Positions 30,501 through 39,091 of a DNA stretch of 64,000 nucleotides are shown here, one piece after another. Under the pieces are notes generated by a model. The model was not told where the DNA came from. It saw nothing but the letters and a program-made list of their open reading frames with translations, and searched no databases. The DNA comes from Pseudomonadaceae bacterium. Lineage in GTDB: Bacteria; Pseudomonadota; Gammaproteobacteria; Pseudomonadales; Azotimanducaceae. The stretch spans positions 124,001-188,000 of the forward strand of contig JANSXA010000004.1 in the NCBI GenBank assembly GCA_024743175.1. Reading direction: 5' to 3'. The stretch's first letter is position 1. The number at the start of each line of letters is the position of its first letter. Position numbers and translations under genes: made by a program.

Positions 30501-30626
30501 GAACTGGGGGTTCGTTCTCTGGAGAATGAAGGTGGTGAAGAGTGGAACTTCCTGCGTACTGCTACCACAACCGACCCACGTGTCTACGGGGTGGGTTTAC
30601 GTTATAGCTTCGGGCGACAAGGTTAA
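27582..30626 (+). CDS. TonB-dependent receptor
   Basis: TonB box-like [11 protein letters not shown], plug [29 protein letters not shown], C-terminal barrel ending [14 protein letters not shown]. Confidence 0.95.
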   Translation: [1014 protein letters not shown]

Positions 30627-30633
30627 GTGAGGG

Positions 30634-30660
30634 TGCTACCGGTCATCCTGACCGGTAGCA
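30634..30660. terminator. perfect hairpin between convergent genes, candidate bidirectional terminator
   Basis: TGCTACCGGTCA-TCC-TGACCGGTAGCA, 12-bp perfect stem, 3-nt loop. Confidence 0.65.
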
Positions 30661-30681
30661 TTCGGGGCAGCAGACAGCCTT

Positions 30682-31782
30682 TCAGAAAATATAGGTGATT
30701 GCGGCAAAGCCTTTGATGACGTGATCATCATCCACAATGGGGCTGTCGGTGATCTTGTCAGGCAGAAACTCCGCTGAAATATTCAGAACGATACGCCAGG
30801 CTTCTGTCAGTTCGATGAACGATCCGAACCCAGCCTCGTAGCTGACCGAGCTACCGGTATTGTATGCAGGGCGGTTAAGAGTGGCAGAACGCGCTGAAAC
30901 ACCAAAATCGTAGTTGGTTAACTCCTCACTCAGCCAGTTAACCTGCAGTTGTGGAACAAGACGTAACCATCCCGCTTGAACACCTTTGGACAGGCGCGCT
31001 GAGGCGCTTGCCCCGCCTATCTTGTCGAGCACATCGTGCTCATAGTTCATGGCCAGATTTACGCCACCTGGGAGTTCGTAGCGAAAGCCTAATCCTGCCA
31101 TCAAGGTGCTGTCGCGATCACCCATGCCGGCAAGGGCAGGGCTGTCGTCTTCTTCATAAACGCCAATGCGATAGGATGCTGACGCGGCCAGCCGCCAGCG
31201 ACCTGTGCCAGCTAAGCCATACTGAACGTTTGGACCAAGCCATTGCAGACGTTCACCATTATAGGTAATGGCTGGAATAGGATTCAGTACTGTCGAGTCA
31301 GAGCCAACGTAAGGGCTGCTTCGACCAATAGCGCCTATACCAACGCCAAGACGCCCGCGTTTGCCAAGTACTTTGTAGATCTCGATATCAATGGCTGTTG
31401 TTTCGTTCTCAGCAAGGTTAAAGCTGGCTCGTTCGAAGGTTGGCGGTCCCTTCGGTCGGTAGTTGTTTGAAATTCCGAGCGCTTCCCTGGGAATGCCGAT
31501 AAAGTTTTTGTCGATGAGGCCATTATCGTTTTCGTCCACGTAGACCAGCACAGCCACCTCTCCTGCTGGAATATTCTCAATAACGTAGCCGGCCTTCTGA
31601 CGAACATCTGTACGCAATTCTTTTACCGGGTCGCGAAAATCGCCGAATGCGCTGGGTGAATTGTAAACCTGAAAGACAAGCGTGCCGCTGACTGGCGCGC
31701 CGTTCACGTTGACTGAAAGAGTCGTGGAGTGGGCCAGCGAGTGCCAGAATAAAAGGCAAGCGGCACTAACAATTCGCATCAT
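30682..31782 (-). CDS. DUF2141-MipA/OmpV fusion outer-membrane protein
   Basis: N-terminal DUF2141-like (GTLVFQVYNSPSAFGDF...VYVDENDNGLIDKNFIGIPREALG); C-terminal MipA/OmpV barrel; start MMRIVSAACLL at 31782 rather than 31839. Confidence 0.75.
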   Translation of the reverse strand: MMRIVSAACLLFWHSLAHSTTLSVNVNGAPVSGTLVFQVYNSPSAFGDFRDPVKELRTDVRQKAGYVIENIPAGEVAVLVYVDENDNGLIDKNFIGIPREALGISNNYRPKGPPTFERASFNLAENETTAIDIEIYKVLGKRGRLGVGIGAIGRSSPYVGSDSTVLNPIPAITYNGERLQWLGPNVQYGLAGTGRWRLAASASYRIGVYEEDDSPALAGMGDRDSTLMAGLGFRYELPGGVNLAMNYEHDVLDKIGGASASARLSKGVQAGWLRLVPQLQVNWLSEELTNYDFGVSARSATLNRPAYNTGSSVSYEAGFGSFIELTEAWRIVLNISAEFLPDKITDSPIVDDDHVIKGFAAITYIF

Positions 31783-31810
31783 GGTGAATTCAGAAAAATT
31801 ATATAGCCAC

Positions 31811-32233
31811 TTACTGCTGCATAGTTTCCAGGTGGTCAACTAACGCGGTGATTCTAGCCCGAGTTTGTTGAACCGGGTCCCGTTTGTCGTTGTCTGCATG
31901 ACTGAACTTCCAGCCCCAGACCGGCATTTCACTCGATCCGTGTACTGCACTGATGTCCCGGCCGTCAATCTGCCGCATAACTTCCATACGTGGGAACACG
32001 CCGTTATTCATCGCGCTCAGGGTGCGCAGATCTGATGGGGGACTGCTCAGATGTGGAAGCATAGGACCATTGCCCGCACCACTCTGACCGTGGCACGACG
32101 CGCAATTTTCTCGATACAGCCTGGCGCCATCAAAGCTGGGATTAGGATCACCTGCTTGAGGCGCAAGGCATCCGGTTAGTCCGATAAGTAGTGCAACTGA
32201 CAAAACCCAGGCTGTGGTGATGCGTTTTTTCAT
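31811..32233 (-). CDS. c-type cytochrome (single CxxCH)
   Basis: Lipobox GLTGC; YRENCASCHGQSGAGNGPMLPHL. Confidence 0.9.
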   Translation of the reverse strand: MKKRITTAWVLSVALLIGLTGCLAPQAGDPNPSFDGARLYRENCASCHGQSGAGNGPMLPHLSSPPSDLRTLSAMNNGVFPRMEVMRQIDGRDISAVHGSSEMPVWGWKFSHADNDKRDPVQQTRARITALVDHLETMQQ

Positions 32234-32253
32234 GGTGACTTCCTCAGTAGTTA

Positions 32254-32802
32254 TCAGGCACGTTGGTCGAGCAGTTTTTCGATACGCTCGAGCGTGGCCA
32301 GTATTTGAAGTTGCGTCTGGTCTTCAGCAGTCGCTGCGAGAGGTGTGTCTGTATGCACCGTTTTGCGTAACCTGTCCCGCTGTTGCAGCACCTGGTCTCT
32401 GAATGATTCTGCGTTGACGATACCTAACAGTTTAACCAACGGGCCTGTAGAGGATTGCCCCGCGGTTTCAACCGAAAGCTGCTTAATGCCGAGGTAGCGC
32501 ATGAGAGGTCCTTCAACGATACCCAGGTCGGTAATCTGTTCCAGCGGTACGTTTTTCTCGGTTTTCACCAGTACACCCTTGCGCACCTTGAGAAATTTTT
32601 CAGTCATTTCGCAGGAAAGTGCGTTGTAGTGCTTGTTAATCAGCCAGACAACGAAGGGTATCAGCAGGATACCAAACAGTGTTATGAAAAGAACAAAGAG
32701 AAGCTGCAGCAGCATATAGGTTTTGATTTTTGGATCGAAACTGCCGCTGAGGAGTATCGGGTCTGCAGATGAAGGCCCCGCATTCTGTTTGCTGTCTTGC
32801 AT
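32254..32802 (-). CDS. PH domain-containing membrane protein (bPH2/YdbS-like)
   Basis: Two TM helices then YNALSCEMTEKFLKVRKGVLVKTEKNVPLEQITDLGIVEGPLMRYLGIKQLSVETAG. Confidence 0.82.
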   Translation of the reverse strand: MQDSKQNAGPSSADPILLSGSFDPKIKTYMLLQLLFVLFITLFGILLIPFVVWLINKHYNALSCEMTEKFLKVRKGVLVKTEKNVPLEQITDLGIVEGPLMRYLGIKQLSVETAGQSSTGPLVKLLGIVNAESFRDQVLQQRDRLRKTVHTDTPLAATAEDQTQLQILATLERIEKLLDQRA

Positions 32803-32843
32803 AGCGCGATAGTAGTGAATAAGAAAGGGCTTGGCCAGAATCC

Positions 32844-33311
32844 TCAGGGTCGGTCCAATCGAAAAACGGCAATAGATCCTTGCGCCTCTTCTATGGACGG
32901 AAAGCCCTCTACTATCTCCGGATAGTCGGGACGGTATTTATCGACATACGCGGTAAGTACAGGCTCCCAACCTTCGCTCAGCGGGGTTGCGTAAAGGGCA
33001 TAGGTACTGTCGCCCAGGCGCATCTCCACAGGGCTTCCCTGGCCGATCATTTTCACCCAGCCGCTGTCTGAGGCACCTACAACATGCAACTCACCGCCGT
33101 GTTGAATAACCCAGATGATCACAACCCGCGGCAGAGTGCCTGGTATGCGGAGTTTGATCTCGTCGGTGTCAGCCGTGTTCATCCATTGTGCTGGTGCGGG
33201 TACCTGCTTTCCGCCGATAAAAAAACCTGGCAGAGGTCCAACCGGGGCCACTATCACCAGGATAGCGGCTATCAAGACTACAACGATCAGGACGTATTTA
33301 ACGATTTTCAT
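32844..33311 (-). CDS. uncharacterised membrane-anchored protein
   Basis: N-terminal TM anchor; 155 aa; clean ORF between same-strand neighbours. Confidence 0.65.
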   Translation of the reverse strand: MKIVKYVLIVVVLIAAILVIVAPVGPLPGFFIGGKQVPAPAQWMNTADTDEIKLRIPGTLPRVVIIWVIQHGGELHVVGASDSGWVKMIGQGSPVEMRLGDSTYALYATPLSEGWEPVLTAYVDKYRPDYPEIVEGFPSIEEAQGSIAVFRLDRP

Positions 33312-33341
33312 GATGTGATCCTCATTTCATGGGTATGTTTT

Positions 33342-34100
33342 TCAGGCTTCAGCCTGTTGCAGCTCACTTCGGCGTCGGCGTGCCTTGCGAGCCAGTATAT
33401 TCAGAAATTCCACGAGCACCGAAAATGCCATCGCAGCGTAAATGTAACCTTTTGGAAGGTGCGCGCCGAACCCCTCAGCAATCAGGGTGGTACCAATCAG
33501 GAGCAGAAACCCAAGGGCTAACATCACAACGGTAGGGTTCTGCTGGATGAATTTTGACAGGGGGTCTGCAGCCAGAAACATTGTCCCCACAGCTATAACC
33601 ACTGCGATAACCATTATCGTGATGTGATCTGTCATACCCACGGCAGTGATAATACTGTCGATCGAAAAAACTACATCCAACAGCAGTATCTGGACAACCA
33701 CCGCCATAAAGCTCGACGCGGCAACCGCGGGGTTGAGCCTGTCTGGTCCTGGGTCCGGGTCAACGTTGTGATGGATCTCTGTTGTTGCTTTCCAAACAAG
33801 GAACAGCCCGCCAGCGATTAAAATGATATCCCGCCAGGAGAACGGGTTTCCAAAGATCTCGAAAACAGGGTCAGTCAACTTCACAATAATTGCAATTGTG
33901 CCGAGTAGAGCGAGTCTCAGCACAAGGGCTGCGGCTATACCTACTCTTCTTGCCTGGGAACGCTGATGTTCAGGAAGTTTATTGGAAATGATCGATATAA
34001 ATACCAGGTTATCGATACCCAGCACTACTTCCATCAGCGTTAAAGATGCCAAAGCGATCCAGACGGTTGGATCTGAAGCCAGCGCAATAAAATATTCCAA
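33342..34100 (-). CDS. TerC family membrane protein
   Basis: [54 protein letters not shown]. Confidence 0.92.
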   Translation of the reverse strand: MEYFIALASDPTVWIALASLTLMEVVLGIDNLVFISIISNKLPEHQRSQARRVGIAAALVLRLALLGTIAIIVKLTDPVFEIFGNPFSWRDIILIAGGLFLVWKATTEIHHNVDPDPGPDRLNPAVAASSFMAVVVQILLLDVVFSIDSIITAVGMTDHITIMVIAVVIAVGTMFLAADPLSKFIQQNPTVVMLALGFLLLIGTTLIAEGFGAHLPKGYIYAAMAFSVLVEFLNILARKARRRRSELQQAEA

Positions 34101-34204
34101 ATTGTTGGCCGGGGAACCTGGATTCCTCAGCGTTCCTCACTCTGCTGTTGTCAGCTTTAGAGTAGACACGATACATTGCGTAATAACTAGAGAGGTTTTT
34201 ATCT

Positions 34205-34792
34205 ATGGAATCAATTTGGCCAGCGATCGGCAGTTGGCTTTTGGCTAATGGCGTGCAGCTTGCGACTACGGCTGCTGTGATTATTGCCTACGTGTTGCTT
34301 GATCGATTCGGGGCACCAAGACTTGCCGCCGGAGCAGATCGAAGTGACTTCAAACCCGATACGGGCGTGAAAGCGATACGCGTTGCGCGGTTTTTAACCG
34401 GACTTGTCGGTTTTCTGCTGCTGATTGTTGTCTGGGGAGTCGATTTAACTTCCATGCTGGTGTTCTCTGTGACCTCAATTACATTTTTGGGCGTGGCGTT
34501 GTTTGCGAGCTGGTCGATGCTGTCGAATGTCACGGCGTACTTCATTTTGCTTTTGCAGCCGTCGTTCAAGCATGGGAACTTTATTCGAGTAGTTAACGCA
34601 GATAATTACATAGAGGGCTATATTGCTGAGCTGAACTTTTTTAACACAAAGTTGATGACACAAGACAAGGAAACGCTGATCTATCCTAACAACTTGTTAT
34701 TGGCGACGCCTGTGTTGGTAAATCCGCAAGGGCGTCTGGCAGGTATGGGTAAATTAGTTGCGCCGCCGCCTCCTGACACAAAACAGATCTGA
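34205..34792 (+). CDS. small mechanosensitive ion channel (MscS-like) protein
   Basis: LGVALFASWSMLSNVTAYFILLLQPSFKHGNFIRV...YIAELNFFNTKL...IYPNNLLL. Confidence 0.82.
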   Translation: MESIWPAIGSWLLANGVQLATTAAVIIAYVLLDRFGAPRLAAGADRSDFKPDTGVKAIRVARFLTGLVGFLLLIVVWGVDLTSMLVFSVTSITFLGVALFASWSMLSNVTAYFILLLQPSFKHGNFIRVVNADNYIEGYIAELNFFNTKLMTQDKETLIYPNNLLLATPVLVNPQGRLAGMGKLVAPPPPDTKQI

Positions 34793-34809
34793 CAACTGAG
34801 GATGTTGAT

Positions 34810-35301
34810 ATGACCGCTATTGATGATTTTCTTACCAATAATGCAGCTTATGCAGGTACATTTTCCAAAGGCTCATTACCTATGCCGCCTGCAAAGCAGA
34901 TTGCAGCTGTAGTGTGTATGGATGCGCGCATGGAAACGGGTGCAATGCTGGGTCTGACGGAAGGTGATGCCCATGTAATCCGCAATGCCGGTGGTGTAGT
35001 TACCGACGATGTTATTCGTTCGTTGACCATTTCACAGCGACTGCTGGGCACTCGCGAGATCATGCTTATACACCATACAGATTGCGGCATGCTCACCTTT
35101 AAAGATGCTGACCTGAAACAGGCAATTTTTGAGGATGTGGGTTTAAAGCCGCCTTTTGCCATGGAAGCCTTTGAAGACATCGATACGGATGTTCGTCAGT
35201 CGCTGGCGAGGGTTAAAGCCAGTCCGTACATTCCGCATAAAGATCAGGTGCGTGGTTTTGTCTTCGAAGTAGAGAGCGGAAAGCTTAGAGAAGTGACTTA
35301 G
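34810..35301 (+). CDS. beta-class carbonic anhydrase
   Basis: VVCMDARMETGAMLGLTEGDAHVIRNAGGVVTDDVIRSL, LIHHTDCGML. Confidence 0.9.
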   Translation: MTAIDDFLTNNAAYAGTFSKGSLPMPPAKQIAAVVCMDARMETGAMLGLTEGDAHVIRNAGGVVTDDVIRSLTISQRLLGTREIMLIHHTDCGMLTFKDADLKQAIFEDVGLKPPFAMEAFEDIDTDVRQSLARVKASPYIPHKDQVRGFVFEVESGKLREVT

Positions 35302-36559
35302 AGGTGTCGTTACCGAGCAGCACAACTGGTGCAAATCCGCCACCTGGCGTGCGAAAATTTGTTGTCTGCCCCTGGTAGACCCGTGCTGTAAGTAGCTTTA
35401 TTTCACCATCGTACGTGAAAGCTCGGACGTCGTACTTCAGCGCCTTGCCCGAAGCGTCTATCCAGCGGGAAGGTGCCTGTACCTGCTCCTGCGCAACATA
35501 ACTGCCGTCTTTGAGCTGCAATATGTCACTCCAGACGCGCCGTGTCATTTTGGCACCGCGATAAGCGCCGCGACCGGCAAAGCCATCGGCCGGTTTGAAA
35601 AACAGACCCTTCCGATTCTGCCAGAGCTCAGCAGAGTTGTCAGCAGTCACTATCCACGTTCGCGGTATTGTGCTGAGAACAGGGTCTGCGCCAGACAGAG
35701 GTTCACGCAGCAGATATGGCTGGGTAGTCAGCAATGCCAGATTACGTTTGTCAGCAAATCGAGCGTGGTGTTCCGGTGATGGGCTGACAACTACGGCATT
35801 CGATGTCCAGGCGTTGCGCAGAACCCTTTGAGCAGGTTGGGTAAAGTAGAAATCAGTGAGGCGATTGTACACCAGATCAATGACCTCACCGTCGAGCGTC
35901 AAACTGCCGTTGTGAAAATTCATTTCTGCAGGATCTGCAACATACACCTGTATGCCGTAATCTTCGAAGTATTGTTGTGCAAGAACAAAGTCCGGGTGTA
36001 GAAACTGCGTTTGAGGCGCCTCATCAACAATCGCAAGTGTCTGAGGAATGCCATGTCGTCCCGCGTGTTGCCATTCCTTTATCACCATGGTGAACATCCA
36101 AGCAGGATCTGATGCCCCGCCCCATTTCTCACCGCACACGGGCATGTCAGATAAGCTGTTATAGAGGTTGTGAACGATAAATGCGCCGCCTGCGTTAGTG
36201 TTGATTTCTATGAGTCGTGGGCCTTCGCGGGTCATATGAAAGTCATACCCCATAAACAGGCCGGGGGTGGATTCGCCCCGGCAAATAGGTTGAGCAAGCT
36301 CGCTGTGCTGGTCGTTGCAGCGGTTGAAGAGTAGTTCTTCAAAATCAGGGGTATACAGGATCTTTTCGATACTGCTCACCTGCGCCTGCATGTCTGATAG
36401 ATCTGCCGGGGATAAAAACACTGGAGAGCCGGCAAACATTACCGGGCGCTGTGCCAATGAAGTCTGCAACGCAAGCGACCCGCCAGCGATGGTAGCTGCC
36501 ACCCTGCCGGGATCAATAGGCATGCAATTGCACGTCTCGTTAAGATACTCAATATTCAT
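35285..36559 (-). CDS. uncharacterised ATP-grasp-like protein
   Basis: GYDFHMTREGPRLIEINTNAGGAFIVHN and FFKPADGFAGRGAYRGAKMTRRVWSDIL; N-terminal CNCM motif; overlaps ArsR gene by ATGA. Confidence 0.65.
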   Translation of the reverse strand: MNIEYLNETCNCMPIDPGRVAATIAGGSLALQTSLAQRPVMFAGSPVFLSPADLSDMQAQVSSIEKILYTPDFEELLFNRCNDQHSELAQPICRGESTPGLFMGYDFHMTREGPRLIEINTNAGGAFIVHNLYNSLSDMPVCGEKWGGASDPAWMFTMVIKEWQHAGRHGIPQTLAIVDEAPQTQFLHPDFVLAQQYFEDYGIQVYVADPAEMNFHNGSLTLDGEVIDLVYNRLTDFYFTQPAQRVLRNAWTSNAVVVSPSPEHHARFADKRNLALLTTQPYLLREPLSGADPVLSTIPRTWIVTADNSAELWQNRKGLFFKPADGFAGRGAYRGAKMTRRVWSDILQLKDGSYVAQEQVQAPSRWIDASGKALKYDVRAFTYDGEIKLLTARVYQGQTTNFRTPGGGFAPVVLLGNDTSKSLL

Positions 36560-36879
36560 TTCAAAGCATCCTGGAGTGGCTGGCAGATCTGTGGGTGAGA
36601 ACAGCAGCAGTCTTCCATGAGGAACCCGAGAAGCCCCGCCATTTTCTCGTAATTTGCGGAATAAATAATTTGTCTGCCACGGCGTTCAGACTGCACCAGA
36701 CCGGCGTTTTTCAGCACCAACAATTGAGCAGATGCGGTGGTGGCGCCAACGCCAGCCAGCGTGGCGAGTTCGCCTGCATTGATGCCGTCTGGGCCAGCTT
36801 GAATGAGCGAGCGCACCAATGTCAGACGGCCTTCGTGTGCCAGTGCGCTTAATGTGTCTACAGCGTTATTCAGGTCCAT
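36556..36879 (-). CDS. ArsR/SmtB family transcriptional regulator
   Basis: LSALAHEGRLTLVRSLIQAGPDGINAGELATLAGVGATTASAQLLVLKNAGLVQSERRGRQIIYSA; C-terminal EDCCCSHPQICQ. Confidence 0.92.
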   Translation of the reverse strand: MDLNNAVDTLSALAHEGRLTLVRSLIQAGPDGINAGELATLAGVGATTASAQLLVLKNAGLVQSERRGRQIIYSANYEKMAGLLGFLMEDCCCSHPQICQPLQDALK

Positions 36880-36970
36880 ATTGCATTAATACATGAAATG
36901 ATGAAGTGTTGCAAATTGGCCGGCGATCACGCTTACATCTAGTTTTGCGGCTATCAGGACAGACACAGAT

Positions 36971-37354
36971 ATGAGCAATTTGGAAAAAAATAAATCAAAC
37001 GCCAAAGCTTTCTACGATTTGATGTTTAATCAATGTAAACCTCGTGAAGCCATTGAACGTTTCGTAGGGGACGAGTACATCCAACATAATCCCGAAGTTG
37101 CGGATGGCAAAGAAGGCTTCATCGAGTATTTCGAGCGGATGGCTGTCGACTACCCTGGCAAAGAAGTACATTTCAAGCGAGCGATAGCAGAAGCGGATCT
37201 GGTTGTTTTACACTGTCATCAGCTTTGGCCCGGAACTCAGAACTATGCAGGGATTGATATTTTTCGCTTTGATACCTGGGGCAAAATTGTAGAGCACTGG
37301 GATGTTCTTCAGGTTGTTGCAACCGACTCAAAAAACGATAACGGGCTGTTTTAG
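36971..37354 (+). CDS. NTF2-like/SnoaL-like polyketide-cyclase family protein
   Basis: YIQHNPEVADGKEGFIEYFE, AEADLVVLHCHQ, DIFRFDTWGKIVEHWDVLQ. Confidence 0.85.
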   Translation: MSNLEKNKSNAKAFYDLMFNQCKPREAIERFVGDEYIQHNPEVADGKEGFIEYFERMAVDYPGKEVHFKRAIAEADLVVLHCHQLWPGTQNYAGIDIFRFDTWGKIVEHWDVLQVVATDSKNDNGLF

Positions 37355-37384
37355 GTCGGTCCTCTGAATCTTGGAGGAAACAGT

Positions 37385-37603
37385 TTGTTGGGGAAATCTT
37401 CGGGTCGCATCACTGTCTTGGTCGTTAGCTGTTTGCTTATCATTGCTGGCGCTGCCCTTATTTATCTGCGAGGTGGAATTCTGGCATGGCTCGGCCTGCT
37501 CATCGGTGTGGGTCTGCTTCTCAAGCACTGGTTACATACTTCAAATCAGGATTTGCCACCGCGTCTGACGATTTCAGTCATTTGGATGGCTGCGTGTTTA
37601 TGA
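37385..37603 (+). CDS. small two-TM membrane protein
   Basis: TTG start preceded by GGAGGAAA; two hydrophobic helices; ends with ATGA overlap to next gene. Confidence 0.55.
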   Translation: MLGKSSGRITVLVVSCLLIIAGAALIYLRGGILAWLGLLIGVGLLLKHWLHTSNQDLPPRLTISVIWMAACL

Positions 37604-37932
37604 TGATTGCGCCTGAATCCCGGTACTGGGCCGTGACTGGCGTGCCGGACAGAGGGCCCTTCAACCAGCACTTTGTGCGCGATATCGGCTTCATTTATCT
37701 GCTTGGAAGGGCAGCCTTTGTTTTTGGATCTGTCTACACCAGGCATCGACTACAGCTCTGGCTGGTGCCCACCGCCTGGTTGGCATTCCATGCGGTGTTC
37801 CACGTTTGGGAGGTTGTTGTTGGCATCTGCGGGCCGGAATCTCTAGTAGAAGACTTGGCCGGTGTTACGGTGCCCGCATTGCTGGGCCTGGGTTTGATCT
37901 ATGCCAGCTACACCGTTCAGGGTTGTGAGTAA
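37600..37932 (+). CDS. small conserved membrane protein
   Basis: MMIAPESRYWAVTGVPDRGPFNQHFVRDIGFIYLLGRAAFVFG...WLAFHAVFHVWEV; ATG at 37600 within the longer ORF 37486..37932. Confidence 0.65.
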   Translation: MMIAPESRYWAVTGVPDRGPFNQHFVRDIGFIYLLGRAAFVFGSVYTRHRLQLWLVPTAWLAFHAVFHVWEVVVGICGPESLVEDLAGVTVPALLGLGLIYASYTVQGCE

Positions 37933-38408
37933 GCCGTTTGTTGCACCTGAGTCTCGAGCGCCGGAAACCCTTGAATGGCTGGACAACCCGCGCAGCGTAG
38001 AGCGCTTCAGCCTTGAAAGTAAGAAGGGTGCTTCTGACCGATTACCTGTCTCAAAAGTCAATCGAGGAAGAAGTGTCTTATGTTTTTATATCTGTTGATC
38101 TGGAGCGGGATTCAATAAACAAAGTTTCTGAATATGTGCAGCATTTCAGCGCATTGATCCGCGGTGTAACGGGCAGGCAGGACCAGCTGCAACAGATAGC
38201 GGATAGCCTTGGTATATCCTTTGAGGTTTCGAGCGACGGTGATGCTTATGAGGTTTCGCATTCGATAACCTTTTCCATCATTGATCCTGAAGCTGTGTTT
38301 TGCGGACGCTTTAGACCCGGACTTAATGTTCCCCATCTTGCGCAGGAATTCGAAGCTCGCCTTGATTCGTTTGCGCCTACTGACAGTATGCTGTCAGGAG
38401 GCCTGTGA
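37925..38408 (+). pseudogene. SCO1/SenC family protein remnant, internal deletion plus frameshift
   Basis: Frame 1 from GTG 37925: SKPFVAPESRAPETLEWLDNPRSVERFSLES; other frame resumes EEVSYVFISVDLERDSINKVSEYVQHFSALIRGVTGRQDQLQQIADSLGISFEV...HSITFSIIDPEAVFCGRFRPGLNVPHLAQEFE; CxxxC copper motif region absent. Confidence 0.7.
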
Positions 38409-38448
38409 GATAGTTACACCTTACTTATGACTGTTAGAGGTTTGCACA

Positions 38449-39045
38449 GTGAAACACTATTACCATCCAATGAGCCGGGCAGTGACTACCCACTGGATGC
38501 TCACCGAACTTGACGCTGAACATGAGCAGGTTGTCATCGATTACACCGCCGGTGAAAACAATACACCAGAGTATCGCGCTATAAATCCTATGGGCAAGAT
38601 CCCCGCACTGGTAGACGAAGGCGTCGTCATTACGGAAACCGCTGCTATCGTAGCTTATCTGGCTGACAAGTTTGCGGACAAAGGCATGGCACCAGATGTG
38701 GGTTCAAGCCAGCGCGGTAGTTACTATCGATATCTGTTCTATCCAGGCACTACTCTGGAACCCATGTTTACCTTCAATCAGCTGGACGTCGAAAATCTAT
38801 CACCCCAATCTACCGGGTGGGGTGATCTTGAACGATGCCTGCAGACCATAGAACAGATGACGCCAGAAGTGGACTGGGCATTGGGGCCTGACTTCACAGC
38901 GGCAGATGTAGTATTCGGCGGGACACTGGACTTTGCTGTTCAATTTGGCTGGTTAACGTCTCCGAGTCCAAAGGTTGCAGCTTACGTTAAGCGCATAAAA
39001 AACAGGGATGCGTACCGCCGGAGTCATGATGAATCGTGGCACTGA
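38449..39045 (+). CDS. glutathione S-transferase family protein
   Basis: KHYYHPMSRAVTTHWMLTELDAEHEQVVIDY, NPMGKIPALVDEGVVITETAAIVAYLADKF. Confidence 0.92.
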   Translation: MKHYYHPMSRAVTTHWMLTELDAEHEQVVIDYTAGENNTPEYRAINPMGKIPALVDEGVVITETAAIVAYLADKFADKGMAPDVGSSQRGSYYRYLFYPGTTLEPMFTFNQLDVENLSPQSTGWGDLERCLQTIEQMTPEVDWALGPDFTAADVVFGGTLDFAVQFGWLTSPSPKVAAYVKRIKNRDAYRRSHDESWH

Positions 39046-39091
39046 CAGAGCAATTCAGCGATTTAGGCTCAGCCATTCATCTGCACAATAT

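Noticed and set aside
36315-36620. ORF opposite the ATP-grasp-like gene
   Set aside because: Overlaps two well-supported minus-strand genes
37486-37599. Upstream extension of the small membrane protein ORF (start at 37486)
   Set aside because: The extension lies inside the preceding gene in another frame; the ATGA junction at 37600 fits a true start better
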